Below, piece after piece: positions 52,685-61,126 of a DNA stretch of 64,000 bases. The notes under the pieces were generated by a model, which was not told where the DNA came from, searched no databases, and saw only the letters and a list, made by a program, of their open reading frames with translations. Positions within the stretch are counted from its first letter, which is position 1. Each line of letters opens with the position of its first letter. Source of the stretch: Streptomyces capitiformicae (GTDB lineage: Bacteria > Actinomycetota > Actinomycetes > Streptomycetales > Streptomycetaceae); assembly GCF_002214185.1 (NCBI RefSeq), contig NZ_CP022161.1:5401486-5465485 (forward strand), written 5' to 3'. The position numbers and the translations under genes were made by a program.

Positions 52685-53218
52685 TCAGACGGTGTACTTC
52701 TCGTGGTCGACGGCACGCTCCCACACGGCCTCGAACGCGTCGGAGCACAGCTTGACCACGGCGGGGTCCTCGCTGAATTCCTTGGGCGGAACCGCCCAAT
52801 CACCGTCCCCGGTGAAGATGTTGAACTGCACCAGGCGGTCGTCGAACAGCCAGAAGTCGGCTCCCGGTAGGGCGATGTCCACGGCCCGCCGACGGGGCAG
52901 CCAGCGCACCAGCTCACCTGCCTCGACGTTCAGCGGGGTGGCGGCGTGTTCCCACCGGGTGTAGTCCGTCACAGGCTCGGAAACGATCCTGGCTCGACGC
53001 ATCACCACGCCACGGCCAACGGCCTCCCGCACCATGCACAGCCACTCGGGCCACCACCGCGCCGTCGGGTCGAGATCGATGTGGCCGGTGCGCTTGAACT
53101 GCTCGAATTCCTCGGCCTCATCACCGACGCCGTACGCGTCACGCATCTCCAGATGCACCGCACTGCGGCGCGTACCGGCCAGCAGCTCAGCGAAGCTCAG
53201 CACGCCGCTCTGCGACAT
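52685..53218 (-). CDS. DUF6879 family protein
   Basis: 177 residues: LSFAELLAGTRRSAVHLEMR, FEQFKRTGHIDLDPTARWWP, EWLCMVREAVGRGVVMRRAR, IVSEPVTDYTRWEH and FWLFDDRLVQFNIFTGDGDW. This is the well-known Streptomyces family encoded beside XRE/DUF5753 regulators; its biochemical role is unproven. It lies in an operon between the 47-aa gene and the XRE gene. Confidence 0.8.
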   Translation of the reverse strand: MSQSGVLSFAELLAGTRRSAVHLEMRDAYGVGDEAEEFEQFKRTGHIDLDPTARWWPEWLCMVREAVGRGVVMRRARIVSEPVTDYTRWEHAATPLNVEAGELVRWLPRRRAVDIALPGADFWLFDDRLVQFNIFTGDGDWAVPPKEFSEDPAVVKLCSDAFEAVWERAVDHEKYTV

Positions 53219-53309
53219 TGCATGCCTCCCTCAGAATCGGCACCATGCGGGCCGGGATGCGGATCACTGTCTCGTGGGCGGGGATTCCCACCGCATGCCC
53301 GGCGACCCA

Positions 53310-53453
53310 CTACGTACCGCTGACCAGTGCCTCCAGCGCTTCCTCGGCCTTGACGCCCTGGAGGACCAGGTCAGCCGTCTCCTCCTCCACCCACACCGTC
53401 GGCGAACCCTCGCCCCCGGTGTTCGGGTCGATCCCAATCAACTGTAGGTCCAC
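53310..53453 (-). CDS. Small conserved protein of the DUF6879 operon
   Basis: 47 residues: (V)DLQLIGIDPNTGGEGSPTVW, then VEEETADLVLQGVKAEEALE ALVSGT. The GTG at 53453 is preceded by GGGAGGGAATC, an ideal ribosome site; upstream codons in frame are not supported. Small proteins with a DLQLIG.DP..G..SPT start commonly precede DUF6879 genes in Streptomyces. Confidence 0.6.
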   Translation of the reverse strand: MDLQLIGIDPNTGGEGSPTVWVEEETADLVLQGVKAEEALEALVSGT

Positions 53454-53863
53454 GATTCCCTCCCGGATCAAGACGGTTGCGCACACTTGCGTGTGACGCT
53501 TCCGAAGGGGGCGAAGGCCGTCAAGAGTACGGGGCAAGTTCGGGCGATGATGGCTTGAACCCACCGGTTCTCAACCGCAGAAGCTACGGGAGCCCGGGAA
53601 ACCGCACGATGCCTATCGGCGCTGTCGGTGCCTCAGCCCAGGGGTGCACCGCGACGGGACGTGGCGACGAGCCCGACACGGCCAATACACGGTCGCATTC
53701 CCACCTGGGACCGGGCCCTCCATACCGGCCGGTCCCGGGTGTGGCCGGTGGTTACCGCCAGTTCCTCGGGGATGGTCACCTCCCCCCCCGCACCAGTGCT
53801 ACGGTCGCGCGCAACGCGCCCTAAGGCAGCGAACGATGATCTGGGCGCTCGCCGGTGGGCGCC
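53454..53863. other. Intergenic region, no gene seen
   Basis: 410 bases. TTGACGG at about 53515 (minus-strand reading) could be the -35 of the 47-aa/DUF6879/XRE operon. A run of C near 53783 and scattered short frames do not support any gene or RNA. Confidence 0.4.
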
Positions 53864-54070
53864 TCAGAGTTTGGCTGCCTGCAGTGCCGCTATGAAATCA
53901 GCCCACGCTTTGTGACTGAGGGACAAGCAGGGACTGAACCGGTCCTTGCTGTCCCGTACGACTGTGCTGTCCTGCACGAAAGCGGCCTCGACGCACTCGG
54001 TGGTGTTACCGCCGCTGTGCGACGACTTGAACCAGGCGGGCTCGGGGCCAAGCTGGAGATCGGCGGGCAT
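53864..54070 (-). CDS. DUF397 protein
   Basis: 68 residues with the DUF397 pattern: PAWFKSSHSGGNTTECVEAA, STVVRDSKD and WADFIAAL. These small proteins are partners, perhaps antitoxin- or antirepressor-like, of XRE/DUF5753 regulators (the bldB/WhiJ-type modules of Streptomyces). The ATG directly follows the TGA of the XRE gene. Confidence 0.85.
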   Translation of the reverse strand: MPADLQLGPEPAWFKSSHSGGNTTECVEAAFVQDSTVVRDSKDRFSPCLSLSHKAWADFIAALQAAKL

Positions 54071-54916
54071 TCAAAGCTCCTTGCGGGCGTCGTGGATCAT
54101 GGCGGAGGAGGCCTCCATGTCCAACGCTTGTGCGCGGAGATACTCGAACGCAAGCCTGTACTTCTCCAGTTCGTCTTCTTGCTCCAGGAAGAGTGCGCCG
54201 GTGTGGAAGTCGACGTACACGACGTCGAGAGCTGGTTCCAGGCCGCCGATGATGACGAAGCTGCCCAGTGCCGCGGCATGCGCGCCCTTGGAGAACGGCA
54301 GTATCTGGAGTGTGATGTGAGGAGACTCGTTGGCTTCGAGTAGCCGGTCGAGTTGATCCTTCATCGTCTGCGGTGACCCTACGACCCGGCGGATCACGGA
54401 CTCGTCGAGGATCGCCCACAGGCGCGGCGGCTTCGGCCGCGCCAGGATCTCCTGCCTCTTCATGCGGATGTCTACCAGCCGCTCGATCTCGGTCGGCTCC
54501 AGAGGCACGTCGTTGGCCCTCTGGAGCGCGGTGCTGTACGCCCGGGTCTGCAGGAGTCCGGGGACGTAGACGCAGCAGAAGTGGCTCTCGTGAACGGCTT
54601 CGTCCTCAAGAGTGAGCAGCAGGTTCATGCTCTCGGGGATGGAGTCCGCGAAGGAACTCCACCAGCCTTGTTCCTTGGCGTTCTTGGCGAGGTTGACGAC
54701 TGCTCGCCGCTCGGCGTCAGTTGCCCCGTACTCGCGGCACAGTGCGTCGATCACCAGCCACTTGACCGGTCCGGCCTGAGTCTCGTACCGGCTGACCGTC
54801 GCCTTGGACACGCCCACCAGCCGTCCGGCTTCCTCAAGAGTCAGCCCTTTCTGGGCACGCAACTTCCGCATCATCGCACCCAGTTGGCGACGGCGCGTGG
54901 TGGTCCGTACGGACAT
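54071..54916 (-). CDS. XRE-family regulator with DUF5753 (WhiJ-like)
   Basis: 281 residues. The HTH is MRKLRAQKGLTLEEAGRLVG then VSKATVSRYETQAGPVK. The DUF5753 part is HFCCVYVPGLLQTRAYSTAL, LWAILDESVIRRVVGSPQTM, ITLQILPFSKGAHAAALGSF and DVVYVDFHTGALFLEQEDEL. GGAGGAG lies before the ATG. It is coupled to the DUF397 gene and divergent from the RsbW-like ATPase gene at 55132, a three-gene arrangement recurrent in Streptomyces. Confidence 0.88.
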   Translation of the reverse strand: MSVRTTTRRRQLGAMMRKLRAQKGLTLEEAGRLVGVSKATVSRYETQAGPVKWLVIDALCREYGATDAERRAVVNLAKNAKEQGWWSSFADSIPESMNLLLTLEDEAVHESHFCCVYVPGLLQTRAYSTALQRANDVPLEPTEIERLVDIRMKRQEILARPKPPRLWAILDESVIRRVVGSPQTMKDQLDRLLEANESPHITLQILPFSKGAHAAALGSFVIIGGLEPALDVVYVDFHTGALFLEQEDELEKYRLAFEYLRAQALDMEASSAMIHDARKEL

Positions 54917-55131
54917 GGGGCTCCTCCGCGTGACCGCCGGGCGATGGCTCGGCGGTCCTTCAGGCTAGGGAGCGTGGGAGCGGGTCGACTACCAGATTCA
55001 CCCGATGGGTTCTCGTGAGAAGTTACACAGCGAGACTTCTCTGTGCCATGCTCACTCGTGGATCGCTACGCAATGCAGTCGTATGGATACGGCAGGCGCA
55101 GGCATGCGTGGCATGGGAGGGAGGAGTAGCC

Positions 55132-55758
55132 ATGCCTGGCTACGACATCACCGAGCCCCAACTTCGCTGTGTCCTGCCCTTCGCGGCGGCGCCGGCGGAG
55201 GTACGTCTGCTCCGCAGAGCCGCCGCTGCGCAGTTGGCGCAGTGGGGATTGCCGGCAGCTGCTGATGAGGCCGAGTTGGTCGTGACCGAACTCGCGACGA
55301 ACGTCGTCAGGCACGTTGGCGAAGGGGCTTCGGCAACTTTGGTTCTTGAGCGGAGAGGTGAGCGGCTGCGCGTTGAGGTGCACGACAAGAGTCGTACGGT
55401 GCCGACTCTCAGGTCGGCGGGCTGTGACGAGGAATTTGGACGCGGCCTGCACCTCCTCACCTCTCTGGCGGTGGACTGGGGGACGGTTCTCACGGCGATG
55501 GGCAAGGCGGTCTGGTGCGAGGTCGAGGTCGACAAGGTGCAGGCGTGCCGACGGGTCGAGAGGGCTGTTGAGGTCCTGGAGACCTATCAGGGTGTCGATG
55601 GCTCTGCAGCCACTCTGGGGCGCCGTTGGGAGGTCGTGCTGGAGGAGTCGGCGGTCGAGCTGATCGCTGACCTGCTCCACTGGACGGCCGCGCGCGGCTT
55701 GGACCCGGATGACATCCTCGACCGAGCGCAGATGCATTACGAGGCGGAGGCGGCCTGA
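55132..55758 (+). CDS. RsbW-like ATP-binding (GHKL) protein
   Basis: 208 residues. The GHKL kinase fold of anti-sigma factors is present: VTELATNVVRHVGEG (N box), LRVEVHDKSRTVP (G1-like, though DxGxG is degenerate) and EFGRGLHLLTSLAVDWGT. A C-terminal helical extension of about 80 residues (ESAVELIADLLHWTAARGLD) is not part of the fold. GGGAGGGAGGAG precedes the ATG at 55132. It probably belongs functionally to the divergent XRE/DUF397 module. Confidence 0.82.
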   Translation: MPGYDITEPQLRCVLPFAAAPAEVRLLRRAAAAQLAQWGLPAAADEAELVVTELATNVVRHVGEGASATLVLERRGERLRVEVHDKSRTVPTLRSAGCDEEFGRGLHLLTSLAVDWGTVLTAMGKAVWCEVEVDKVQACRRVERAVEVLETYQGVDGSAATLGRRWEVVLEESAVELIADLLHWTAARGLDPDDILDRAQMHYEAEAA

Positions 55759-55827
55759 CCTCTTCGCGGTCTGGGCGGTGTTGTTCATCCACGGGTGGGG
55801 TCGCCGTGCGGCCGGCCAAGCCGGCGG

Positions 55828-56676
55828 CTACCTCACCGCGGCCCGCAGTATCGCGCCGGCATCGCCACTAGCACCTTGTTCGTGAAGCTCCAGGGCTACC
55901 CGCATGACGTCCTGATCCTCTTGGTCCCGGCCATAGATATGGATCAAGTTGTCGGCGAGGCGGTTCTGGCGCTGCTGCCGGAGCGTAAGCAGCACCACCG
56001 CGGTCTCGGCGGGACTGAGGACTTCCGTGGTCTGGCGCAACAGGGTGAGCGCTGCGTCCTGACTTCCGCTCCTGCCCAGCTCTTCCGCCTGCGCCGCCAC
56101 TTGGCGTGCCGCCATCACATCTTTCCGGCTCCGCCGCCGGTCCCCCCTTCGGCGGGGGACCGGCGGCGGAGCCGGATTGGCCTGAGCTGCCAGACGCGCT
56201 TGCAGGCCGGCTTTGTCTGCAGTCAGTTCCGTAACCTCTGCCCGCAGCATCGAGGTTTCGCGTTTCAGTGCGGCCAGTTCCGCGGTTCGCTCGCTCAGGT
56301 TGGCGCACCGGTCACAGCGCCGTTCGTCCACAGCTGTGGCACGCAACTTCATGAGGCCGTCGAGGCTGATGCTGATCGCCTTGTTGTCGCCAGCGTCTGA
56401 GCAGGCTTCCTTGTAGAGGGTCTCGATGAACTCTGGCGGGGGGATTCTCTCGCCGCTCAGGAATCGCGACAACGAAGTTGGATTGCTGTACAGGCGTTTT
56501 GCGGCTTCTGCTTGAGTAAGTTCCTTATTTCCCGGTTCCGCTGAAATTTCAGATTTCAGTTGGCGGCACAGGTCACCGAGGGCCACTGCGAGTGCCCGTC
56601 TACCAGGGGAAACGTCGTTGCCGAACCTCTTCTCTATCCAGCCGCGCCCGACCGTACTGCCCCCGCCTGACGCCAT
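55828..56676 (-). CDS. XRE-type HTH protein with coiled coil and helical C-terminal domain
   Basis: 282 residues. After RRALAVALGDLCRQLKSEIS an HTH is visible (ELTQAEAAKRLYSNPTSLSR and FLSGERIPP). A CxxC in ERRCDRCANL is followed by a coiled coil (ELAALKRETSMLRAEVTELT to ADKAGLQARL). A basic/Pro hinge encoded by a perfect DNA inverted repeat comes next, then a helical domain (SQDAALTLLRQTTEVLSPAE). It is divergent from the 56.9-62.4 kb modification locus and may regulate it; this is inference from position. Confidence 0.65.
   Translation of the reverse strand: MASGGGSTVGRGWIEKRFGNDVSPGRRALAVALGDLCRQLKSEISAEPGNKELTQAEAAKRLYSNPTSLSRFLSGERIPPPEFIETLYKEACSDAGDNKAISISLDGLMKLRATAVDERRCDRCANLSERTAELAALKRETSMLRAEVTELTADKAGLQARLAAQANPAPPPVPRRRGDRRRSRKDVMAARQVAAQAEELGRSGSQDAALTLLRQTTEVLSPAETAVVLLTLRQQRQNRLADNLIHIYGRDQEDQDVMRVALELHEQGASGDAGAILRAAVR
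56125..56175. repeat. 22-bp perfect inverted repeat inside a CDS
   Basis: CCGGCTCCGCCGCCGGTCCC-CC and its complement are separated by seven bases (CTTCGGC). It encodes the hinge PAPPPVPRRRGDRRRS of the regulator. Such a stem in coding sequence is rare and could have been inserted as a small mobile hairpin. Confidence 0.75.
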
Positions 56677-56931
56677 GTGACCCGGCCTTCCCGTTGCCGT
56701 TCCCTGGGTTCCAAGTCCCAGCCCTGTGCCCGCAATTGTGCATGACACGTCAAGGCGGTCGGTGTGCTTGCTCTTTTGCGAGCAAGTGTTTTGTGGCTGG
56801 ACTTTCATTCGGTTCGTAGTGCGAAACTGGATGAGCCGCCCGGGAAGCGGGGGACGCGAGACTGCGTGAGCGCTGCCGGTTGCTTTGTGGTGGAAGCGGC
56901 ATGTTCGTACACGACTTGACCGGAGGTGCTC

Positions 56932-57627
56932 ATGGCATTGCCGTCCTATCAGGACGTGAAGGGGGGCAAGTCACAGGTTGCGCTGTGGCTGATCGCGGAG
57001 GTGGGGGAGGGGAACATCTTCACCAAGGTGCAGTTGCGTGAGGCCTTCCCTGACGCCGCGCAGATCGACAGGCGGTTGCGGGAACTTCGGGATCACGGCT
57101 GGAGGTTCGACACGAGCCGTGAAGACCCCTCGCTGCGCCAGCAGGAGCAGCGGTTCGTGACTAGGGGTGCCGACGTCTGGATCCCGGGCAAGTCGAAGGC
57201 GCCGAAGCACAAGAACAGCCTCACCGCCACGCAGCGCGCGAGTGTCATGCACGATGACAACAACCTGTGCCGGTCCTGCGGCATTGGAGCCGGCGAGGCG
57301 TACGAGGACAGCGGCGGCATCGAGCTTGCGAAGCTGAACGTGTCCCGCCGCAAGGTGCTGCACAGCGATGGGACCGAGGAGTACCAGCTCATCACCGAGT
57401 GCAAGAGGTGCGGAGTTGGTGGGGGCCCTGACCGTGAGGTTGACCTCGGGATGCTGCTGGACCTCGTAGAGGACCTTGCTCCGATGGAGCAGGCGCTCTT
57501 CGCCAAGTGGATGGCGGCTGACCAGCGCACGTTCAGCCCGATCGAGAAGGTCTGGGGCATCTACCGGACCCTGCCCCAGGAGTCGCGTACCGCGGTGGCC
57601 CAGGCCATCGACGAGATGCTCGGCTGA
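56932..57627 (+). CDS. Winged-helix plus zinc-ribbon (degenerate HNH-like) protein
   Basis: 231 residues. The N-terminal half (KSQVALWLIAEVGEGNIFTK, IDRRLRELRDHGWRFDTSRE, LRQQEQRFVTRGADVW) is the wHTH found in actinobacterial HNH-type restriction proteins. Then come CRSCGIGAGEAYEDSGGIEL and ECKRCGVGGGP, two CxxC knuckles framing the place of an HNH motif, but the catalytic HN residues are not evident. It may bind rather than cut DNA. GGAGG five bases before ATG 56932 fixes the start. First gene of the modification locus. Confidence 0.6.
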   Translation: MALPSYQDVKGGKSQVALWLIAEVGEGNIFTKVQLREAFPDAAQIDRRLRELRDHGWRFDTSREDPSLRQQEQRFVTRGADVWIPGKSKAPKHKNSLTATQRASVMHDDNNLCRSCGIGAGEAYEDSGGIELAKLNVSRRKVLHSDGTEEYQLITECKRCGVGGGPDREVDLGMLLDLVEDLAPMEQALFAKWMAADQRTFSPIEKVWGIYRTLPQESRTAVAQAIDEMLG

Positions 57628-57679
57628 TCAGGAACATCACGGACGAACAGACCAGACAGAGACAGAGGACGGGGTAATC

Positions 57680-59113
57680 ATGCTGCGGGAATTCCCGCCG
57701 CCGCCGCGTGCGGCAGAGTTCAGCGAGCTGATCAAGAAGAGGCTGGAGGATGTGCAGGGCGCGGGGGGCACGAGGGAGACCGTCACGGTTGACTGGAACG
57801 GGCAGCAGACGCACGTCGACGTGATCGACCTTCCGCTGAGCGGCCTCTACCTCAATCCCGGTACGCACCGCATCAGGGCACAGCGCACCTTCGATCCGGT
57901 CCGGGACGAGGCCCTGGAGAAGGAACCGTTCGGCGACGACGGGCAGGATTACCTGCGCTCTCTGCTGGTGGCACGCCCGGACAACCCGGACCTGCGCGAC
58001 CCTGACTTCGACAAGCTGAAGGAGGATCTGCAGAAGTTCGGCCAGAACGATCCTGGGCTGGTCACTCACCATGGCGTGCTGGTGAACGGCAATACGCGAG
58101 CTGTCGCGCTGAGGGAACTCGGCGTGCAGTCCATGCGTGTGGGTGTGCTGCCGTCGTCGTTCACCCAGGCGGACATTGACGCGGTCGAGCTGGCCCTCCA
58201 GCTTCGTCTCGACCAGCGGCGCGATTACACGTACATTAACCGGCTGCTCGCGATGGAAGAACAGGCCTCGCTGGGGCGGACCCCTGAGCAGATCGCCAAG
58301 GAGTTCCGGATCCGGACGTCGACGTACCACCAGGAGCGGTGGATCCTCAGCACGATCAAGGAGCTGAACGGCCGCAGCAAGAGCGGTGGGGGTGTGGAGC
58401 TTCGGCTGGTCGACTGGGAGGGAGCCCAGGAACGACTCAAGGAGCTTCAGCGCCTGTATCTGAAGCTGGAGACCCTGGACCGGGACCAGGCGGAGATTCT
58501 GAAGGAGTGGCGGCTGGCCGCGATCCTCCTGGACTTCTCGAAGACGGACGTGCGGCATATCGACGAGGAGTTCCTGAAGCAGGGGTATCTGGGGAAGGCG
58601 CTGCCCGCGAACTTGGTGGAGGGCGGCGAGGCTGCCCAGCCGGAGGCCGTGTCCATTCCCGGGCTGGGCCTGGAGGTGCCGGCGGCCTCGTCCGCCGTTT
58701 CGGCAGCTCGGGCTCTGAATGACCGGATCCTTCGTGCGGCAGCCACCGTCCGCAATACGAAGACGGAACTTTCGGACACCGAAAAGTCCAAGGCCCAGGC
58801 CCTGCTTGACGACGCGAAGACCGCGTTCGATCAGGCCATCGAGTTCCACGGTCGGGACGCCCGGGTCCGTAAGCGTAAGCAGTTGGCTCCCGCCCGTCTC
58901 GCCGATGCCAGCGCCAACATTGACCAGTGCGTCACCGACCTTGTCCAGGCCCGCACGTCGAACAGCCTGGACGAGGAGGCCTTCGACGAGGCCGTGCTCA
59001 AGCTCCGGGGCAGTCTCCGCAAGCTCGCTCAGCAGGCCGGGCGCGGCATTCCGAACCCCGGCGACGGGGTCTCGTGGCTCCTCGCGGCCGCCGCTGCGGA
59101 GGGCCTCCAGTGA
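57680..59113 (+). CDS. ParB-like nuclease-fold protein
   Basis: 477 residues. The ParB/sulfiredoxin-like domain covers about residues 45-190: VIDLPLSGLYLNPGTHRI, DPDFDKLKEDLQKFGQNDP, GVLVNGNTRAVALRELGV. An HTH-like segment follows (RTPEQIAKEFRIRTSTYHQE). The C-terminal half is helical and charged with coiled-coil potential. In defence loci such proteins (cf. DndB/DGQHR and ParB-like components) recognise or regulate DNA; here the activity is unknown. GGGGTAATC precedes the ATG. Its stop overlaps the helicase start (GTGA). Confidence 0.7.
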   Translation: MLREFPPPPRAAEFSELIKKRLEDVQGAGGTRETVTVDWNGQQTHVDVIDLPLSGLYLNPGTHRIRAQRTFDPVRDEALEKEPFGDDGQDYLRSLLVARPDNPDLRDPDFDKLKEDLQKFGQNDPGLVTHHGVLVNGNTRAVALRELGVQSMRVGVLPSSFTQADIDAVELALQLRLDQRRDYTYINRLLAMEEQASLGRTPEQIAKEFRIRTSTYHQERWILSTIKELNGRSKSGGGVELRLVDWEGAQERLKELQRLYLKLETLDRDQAEILKEWRLAAILLDFSKTDVRHIDEEFLKQGYLGKALPANLVEGGEAAQPEAVSIPGLGLEVPAASSAVSAARALNDRILRAAATVRNTKTELSDTEKSKAQALLDDAKTAFDQAIEFHGRDARVRKRKQLAPARLADASANIDQCVTDLVQARTSNSLDEEAFDEAVLKLRGSLRKLAQQAGRGIPNPGDGVSWLLAAAAAEGLQ

Positions 59114-60927
59114 CGGAGAGCACAACGGAAACGTCCCTGCACCTGGGGTTCGACGCGACCCGCACCCGCGTAGTCCTGAAGACCACCGATCAGTACAGGC
59201 AGGACCTTGTCCAGTTGGCCGCCCGGTTCCGTACCGGCGGCCAGCTTGGCCCGCTCTCCGCCTCGGTCGCCCTTGATGAACTCCTTGCGGATTTGGGTGT
59301 TCTCGGTAGTTGGCCGCACCACGTGGGTGTGGAGTGGGCGCCGGAGCTGCGCAGCCTCGTGGCTGGCGTCATTAGGGACGCGAATACGGTCAAGGAGCGG
59401 CTGGCCGGTTTTGAGACGTCTCCGGCAGTCGCCTCCGCCGATGTTCCGAGCATGCTCGGCGATGCCTGGGAAGGCGAACTCAACTCCTTTCAGCGCCGGG
59501 ACATCGCGAAGCTGCTGTCGTTGGGGCATGGGGCCAACTTCAGCGTGCCTGGGGCGGGCAAGACCCGCGTCGCCCTCGCTGTCTACGCCGCGCAGAAGGC
59601 CCAGCAGAAGGTCAGCCGACTCTTGGTGGTCTGCCCCAAGTCGGCCTACGAATCCTGGCGTTACGAGACGGCTGTCTGCTTCAGCTACCCGTTGCGCACC
59701 CATGTGCTTGACGGCTCCATGGACCAGTGGGCGGAGGTGCTGATCGTTAACTACGAGCGACTGGACCGGTCGCTTTCTCTGCTGGCGGGCTGGCTCAAGT
59801 CCGGCCCCTCGATGATCATCCTCGACGAGGCGCACCGGATGAAGCTGGGTGCGCGCGGTACGTACGGCGCGGCATGCATGGCACTTGGCCCGCTGGCCGA
59901 GCGCAGGCTGATCCTGACCGGAACCCCGGCGCCGAACGGTTCCAAGGACCTGGAGAACCTGCTGGGCTTCGTCTGGCCGGGCCATGGGCAGCGCACAGTG
60001 GTGCAGGCCGTGGCCGGCGGTGACCTCGCCTACGCGAGCACGGTCCTCAGGCCCTTGTTCACTCGCACGACCAAGCAGGAACTTGGCTTGCCGCCGATGC
60101 GACTGCGGATGCGGTACGTCGACATGCCGGACCTGCACGCCGAGATCTACAGCTCCTTGGTGGGGGGCATGAGCAACCGCGCTGCTCGCGAAGACCTCAG
60201 CTCTCTGGGTAAAACGGCACTCCGTCTCTTGATGGCGGCGACGAGCCCGGCCCTCCTGCTGGAGGGTGCCAGCCGCCACGAGCCGCTGGTCTACCAGTTG
60301 CCTCCGCTGGAGGTCCCGGTAGGCACTTCGTTGTACTCGCTGATGCAGGATCTTCCTGACTACGAGCTGTCACCCAAGTACAAGGAAGCCGTCGCGATCG
60401 TCGCCGAGAATGCGGAGCAGGGCCGCAAGACCCTGGTCTGGACGACTTTCGTTCGAAGCCTGATGACGCTGGCGCAGATGTTGGAGAAGTACAGCCCGGC
60501 GGTTGTGTATGGAGGCACACCAGACCGCGACGAGCAACTGCGGCGCTTCCGCGAGGACCCCAGCTGCATGGTGCTGATCTCCAACCCCGCGACACTGGGC
60601 GAGGGCATCAGCCTCCACCACGTCTGCCACGATGCCGTCTACGTGGACCGGGACTTCATGGCCGGCCGTTTCCTCCAGAGCCTTGACCGGATCCACCGTC
60701 TCGGCCTTGCCCCCGGCACTGATACGCGCGTCACAGTCGTCGCTGCCCGCAACACGATTGATGAGGTGGTCGAGGTGCGGCTGGATCAGAAACTTGAGTT
60801 CATGGGCAAGATTCTTGACGACCCTACGGTGCAGCAGCTCGCTGACCTGGAAGAAGAGCCCTCGGTTGCGGCTGGCCTTGCTCCGAGTGACATCGAGGCT
60901 CTTCTGCGTCATATGGGCGGGGCGTAG
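59110..60927 (+). CDS. SNF2-family DNA helicase/translocase
   Basis: 605 residues. Helicase motifs: FQRRDIAKLLSLGHGANFSV, PGAGKTRVALAVY (I), LVVCPKSAYESW (Ia), MIILDEAHRMKLG (II, DEAH), LILTGTPAPNGSKDL (III), and in the second RecA lobe TLVWTTFVRSLMTLAQML, LISNPATLGEGISLHHVCHD (V) and LQSLDRIHRLGLAPGTDTRV (VI). It should translocate on double-stranded DNA with ATP. The first 130 residues are specific to this protein. GTG 59110 overlaps the upstream stop. Confidence 0.85.
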   Translation: MTESTTETSLHLGFDATRTRVVLKTTDQYRQDLVQLAARFRTGGQLGPLSASVALDELLADLGVLGSWPHHVGVEWAPELRSLVAGVIRDANTVKERLAGFETSPAVASADVPSMLGDAWEGELNSFQRRDIAKLLSLGHGANFSVPGAGKTRVALAVYAAQKAQQKVSRLLVVCPKSAYESWRYETAVCFSYPLRTHVLDGSMDQWAEVLIVNYERLDRSLSLLAGWLKSGPSMIILDEAHRMKLGARGTYGAACMALGPLAERRLILTGTPAPNGSKDLENLLGFVWPGHGQRTVVQAVAGGDLAYASTVLRPLFTRTTKQELGLPPMRLRMRYVDMPDLHAEIYSSLVGGMSNRAAREDLSSLGKTALRLLMAATSPALLLEGASRHEPLVYQLPPLEVPVGTSLYSLMQDLPDYELSPKYKEAVAIVAENAEQGRKTLVWTTFVRSLMTLAQMLEKYSPAVVYGGTPDRDEQLRRFREDPSCMVLISNPATLGEGISLHHVCHDAVYVDRDFMAGRFLQSLDRIHRLGLAPGTDTRVTVVAARNTIDEVVEVRLDQKLEFMGKILDDPTVQQLADLEEEPSVAAGLAPSDIEALLRHMGGA

Positions 60928-60982
60928 CTCTCGGTGACTCAGCCCTTAGCGCTCTACCCGGATAGAAGAGAAGGGGGGAGCG

Positions 60983-61126
60983 ATGCGAGACTCATGGTGT
61001 CAAGTGTCCAAGAGCCAGTGCATGATCATGATCTCTGGGACACTTGAGATCGGTTTTGAGTCATCTCTGGAAGGAGCGCTATGCACCCCCGCGGTCGCCA
61101 GCGTCCGCAGTTCACCCAGCCGTTGA
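60983..61126 (+). CDS. Possible leader ORF upstream of the methyltransferase
   Basis: ATG 60983 follows AAGGGGGGAGCG, a strong ribosome site, and opens 47 codons (MRDSWCQVSKSQCMIMISGT and on) ending inside the methyltransferase gene in another frame. It spans the inverted repeat at 61001-61046. It may be a regulatory leader or chance; composition is not typical coding. Confidence 0.25.
   Translation: MRDSWCQVSKSQCMIMISGTLEIGFESSLEGALCTPAVASVRSSPSR
61001..61046. promoter_or_regulatory. Inverted repeat before the cytosine methyltransferase
   Basis: CAAGTGTCC (61001-61009) and GGACACTTG (61038-61046) are a perfect 9-bp inverted repeat. The 28 bases between contain CATGATCATG, itself palindromic. 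It lies 35 bases before the dcm-like ATG. It could be an operator, for instance for methyltransferase autoregulation, or an RNA stem hiding the ribosome site. Confidence 0.4.

Noticed and set aside
53454..53863. tRNA or small RNA gene
   Set aside because: No cloverleaf arms or conserved tRNA boxes could be folded from the sequence.
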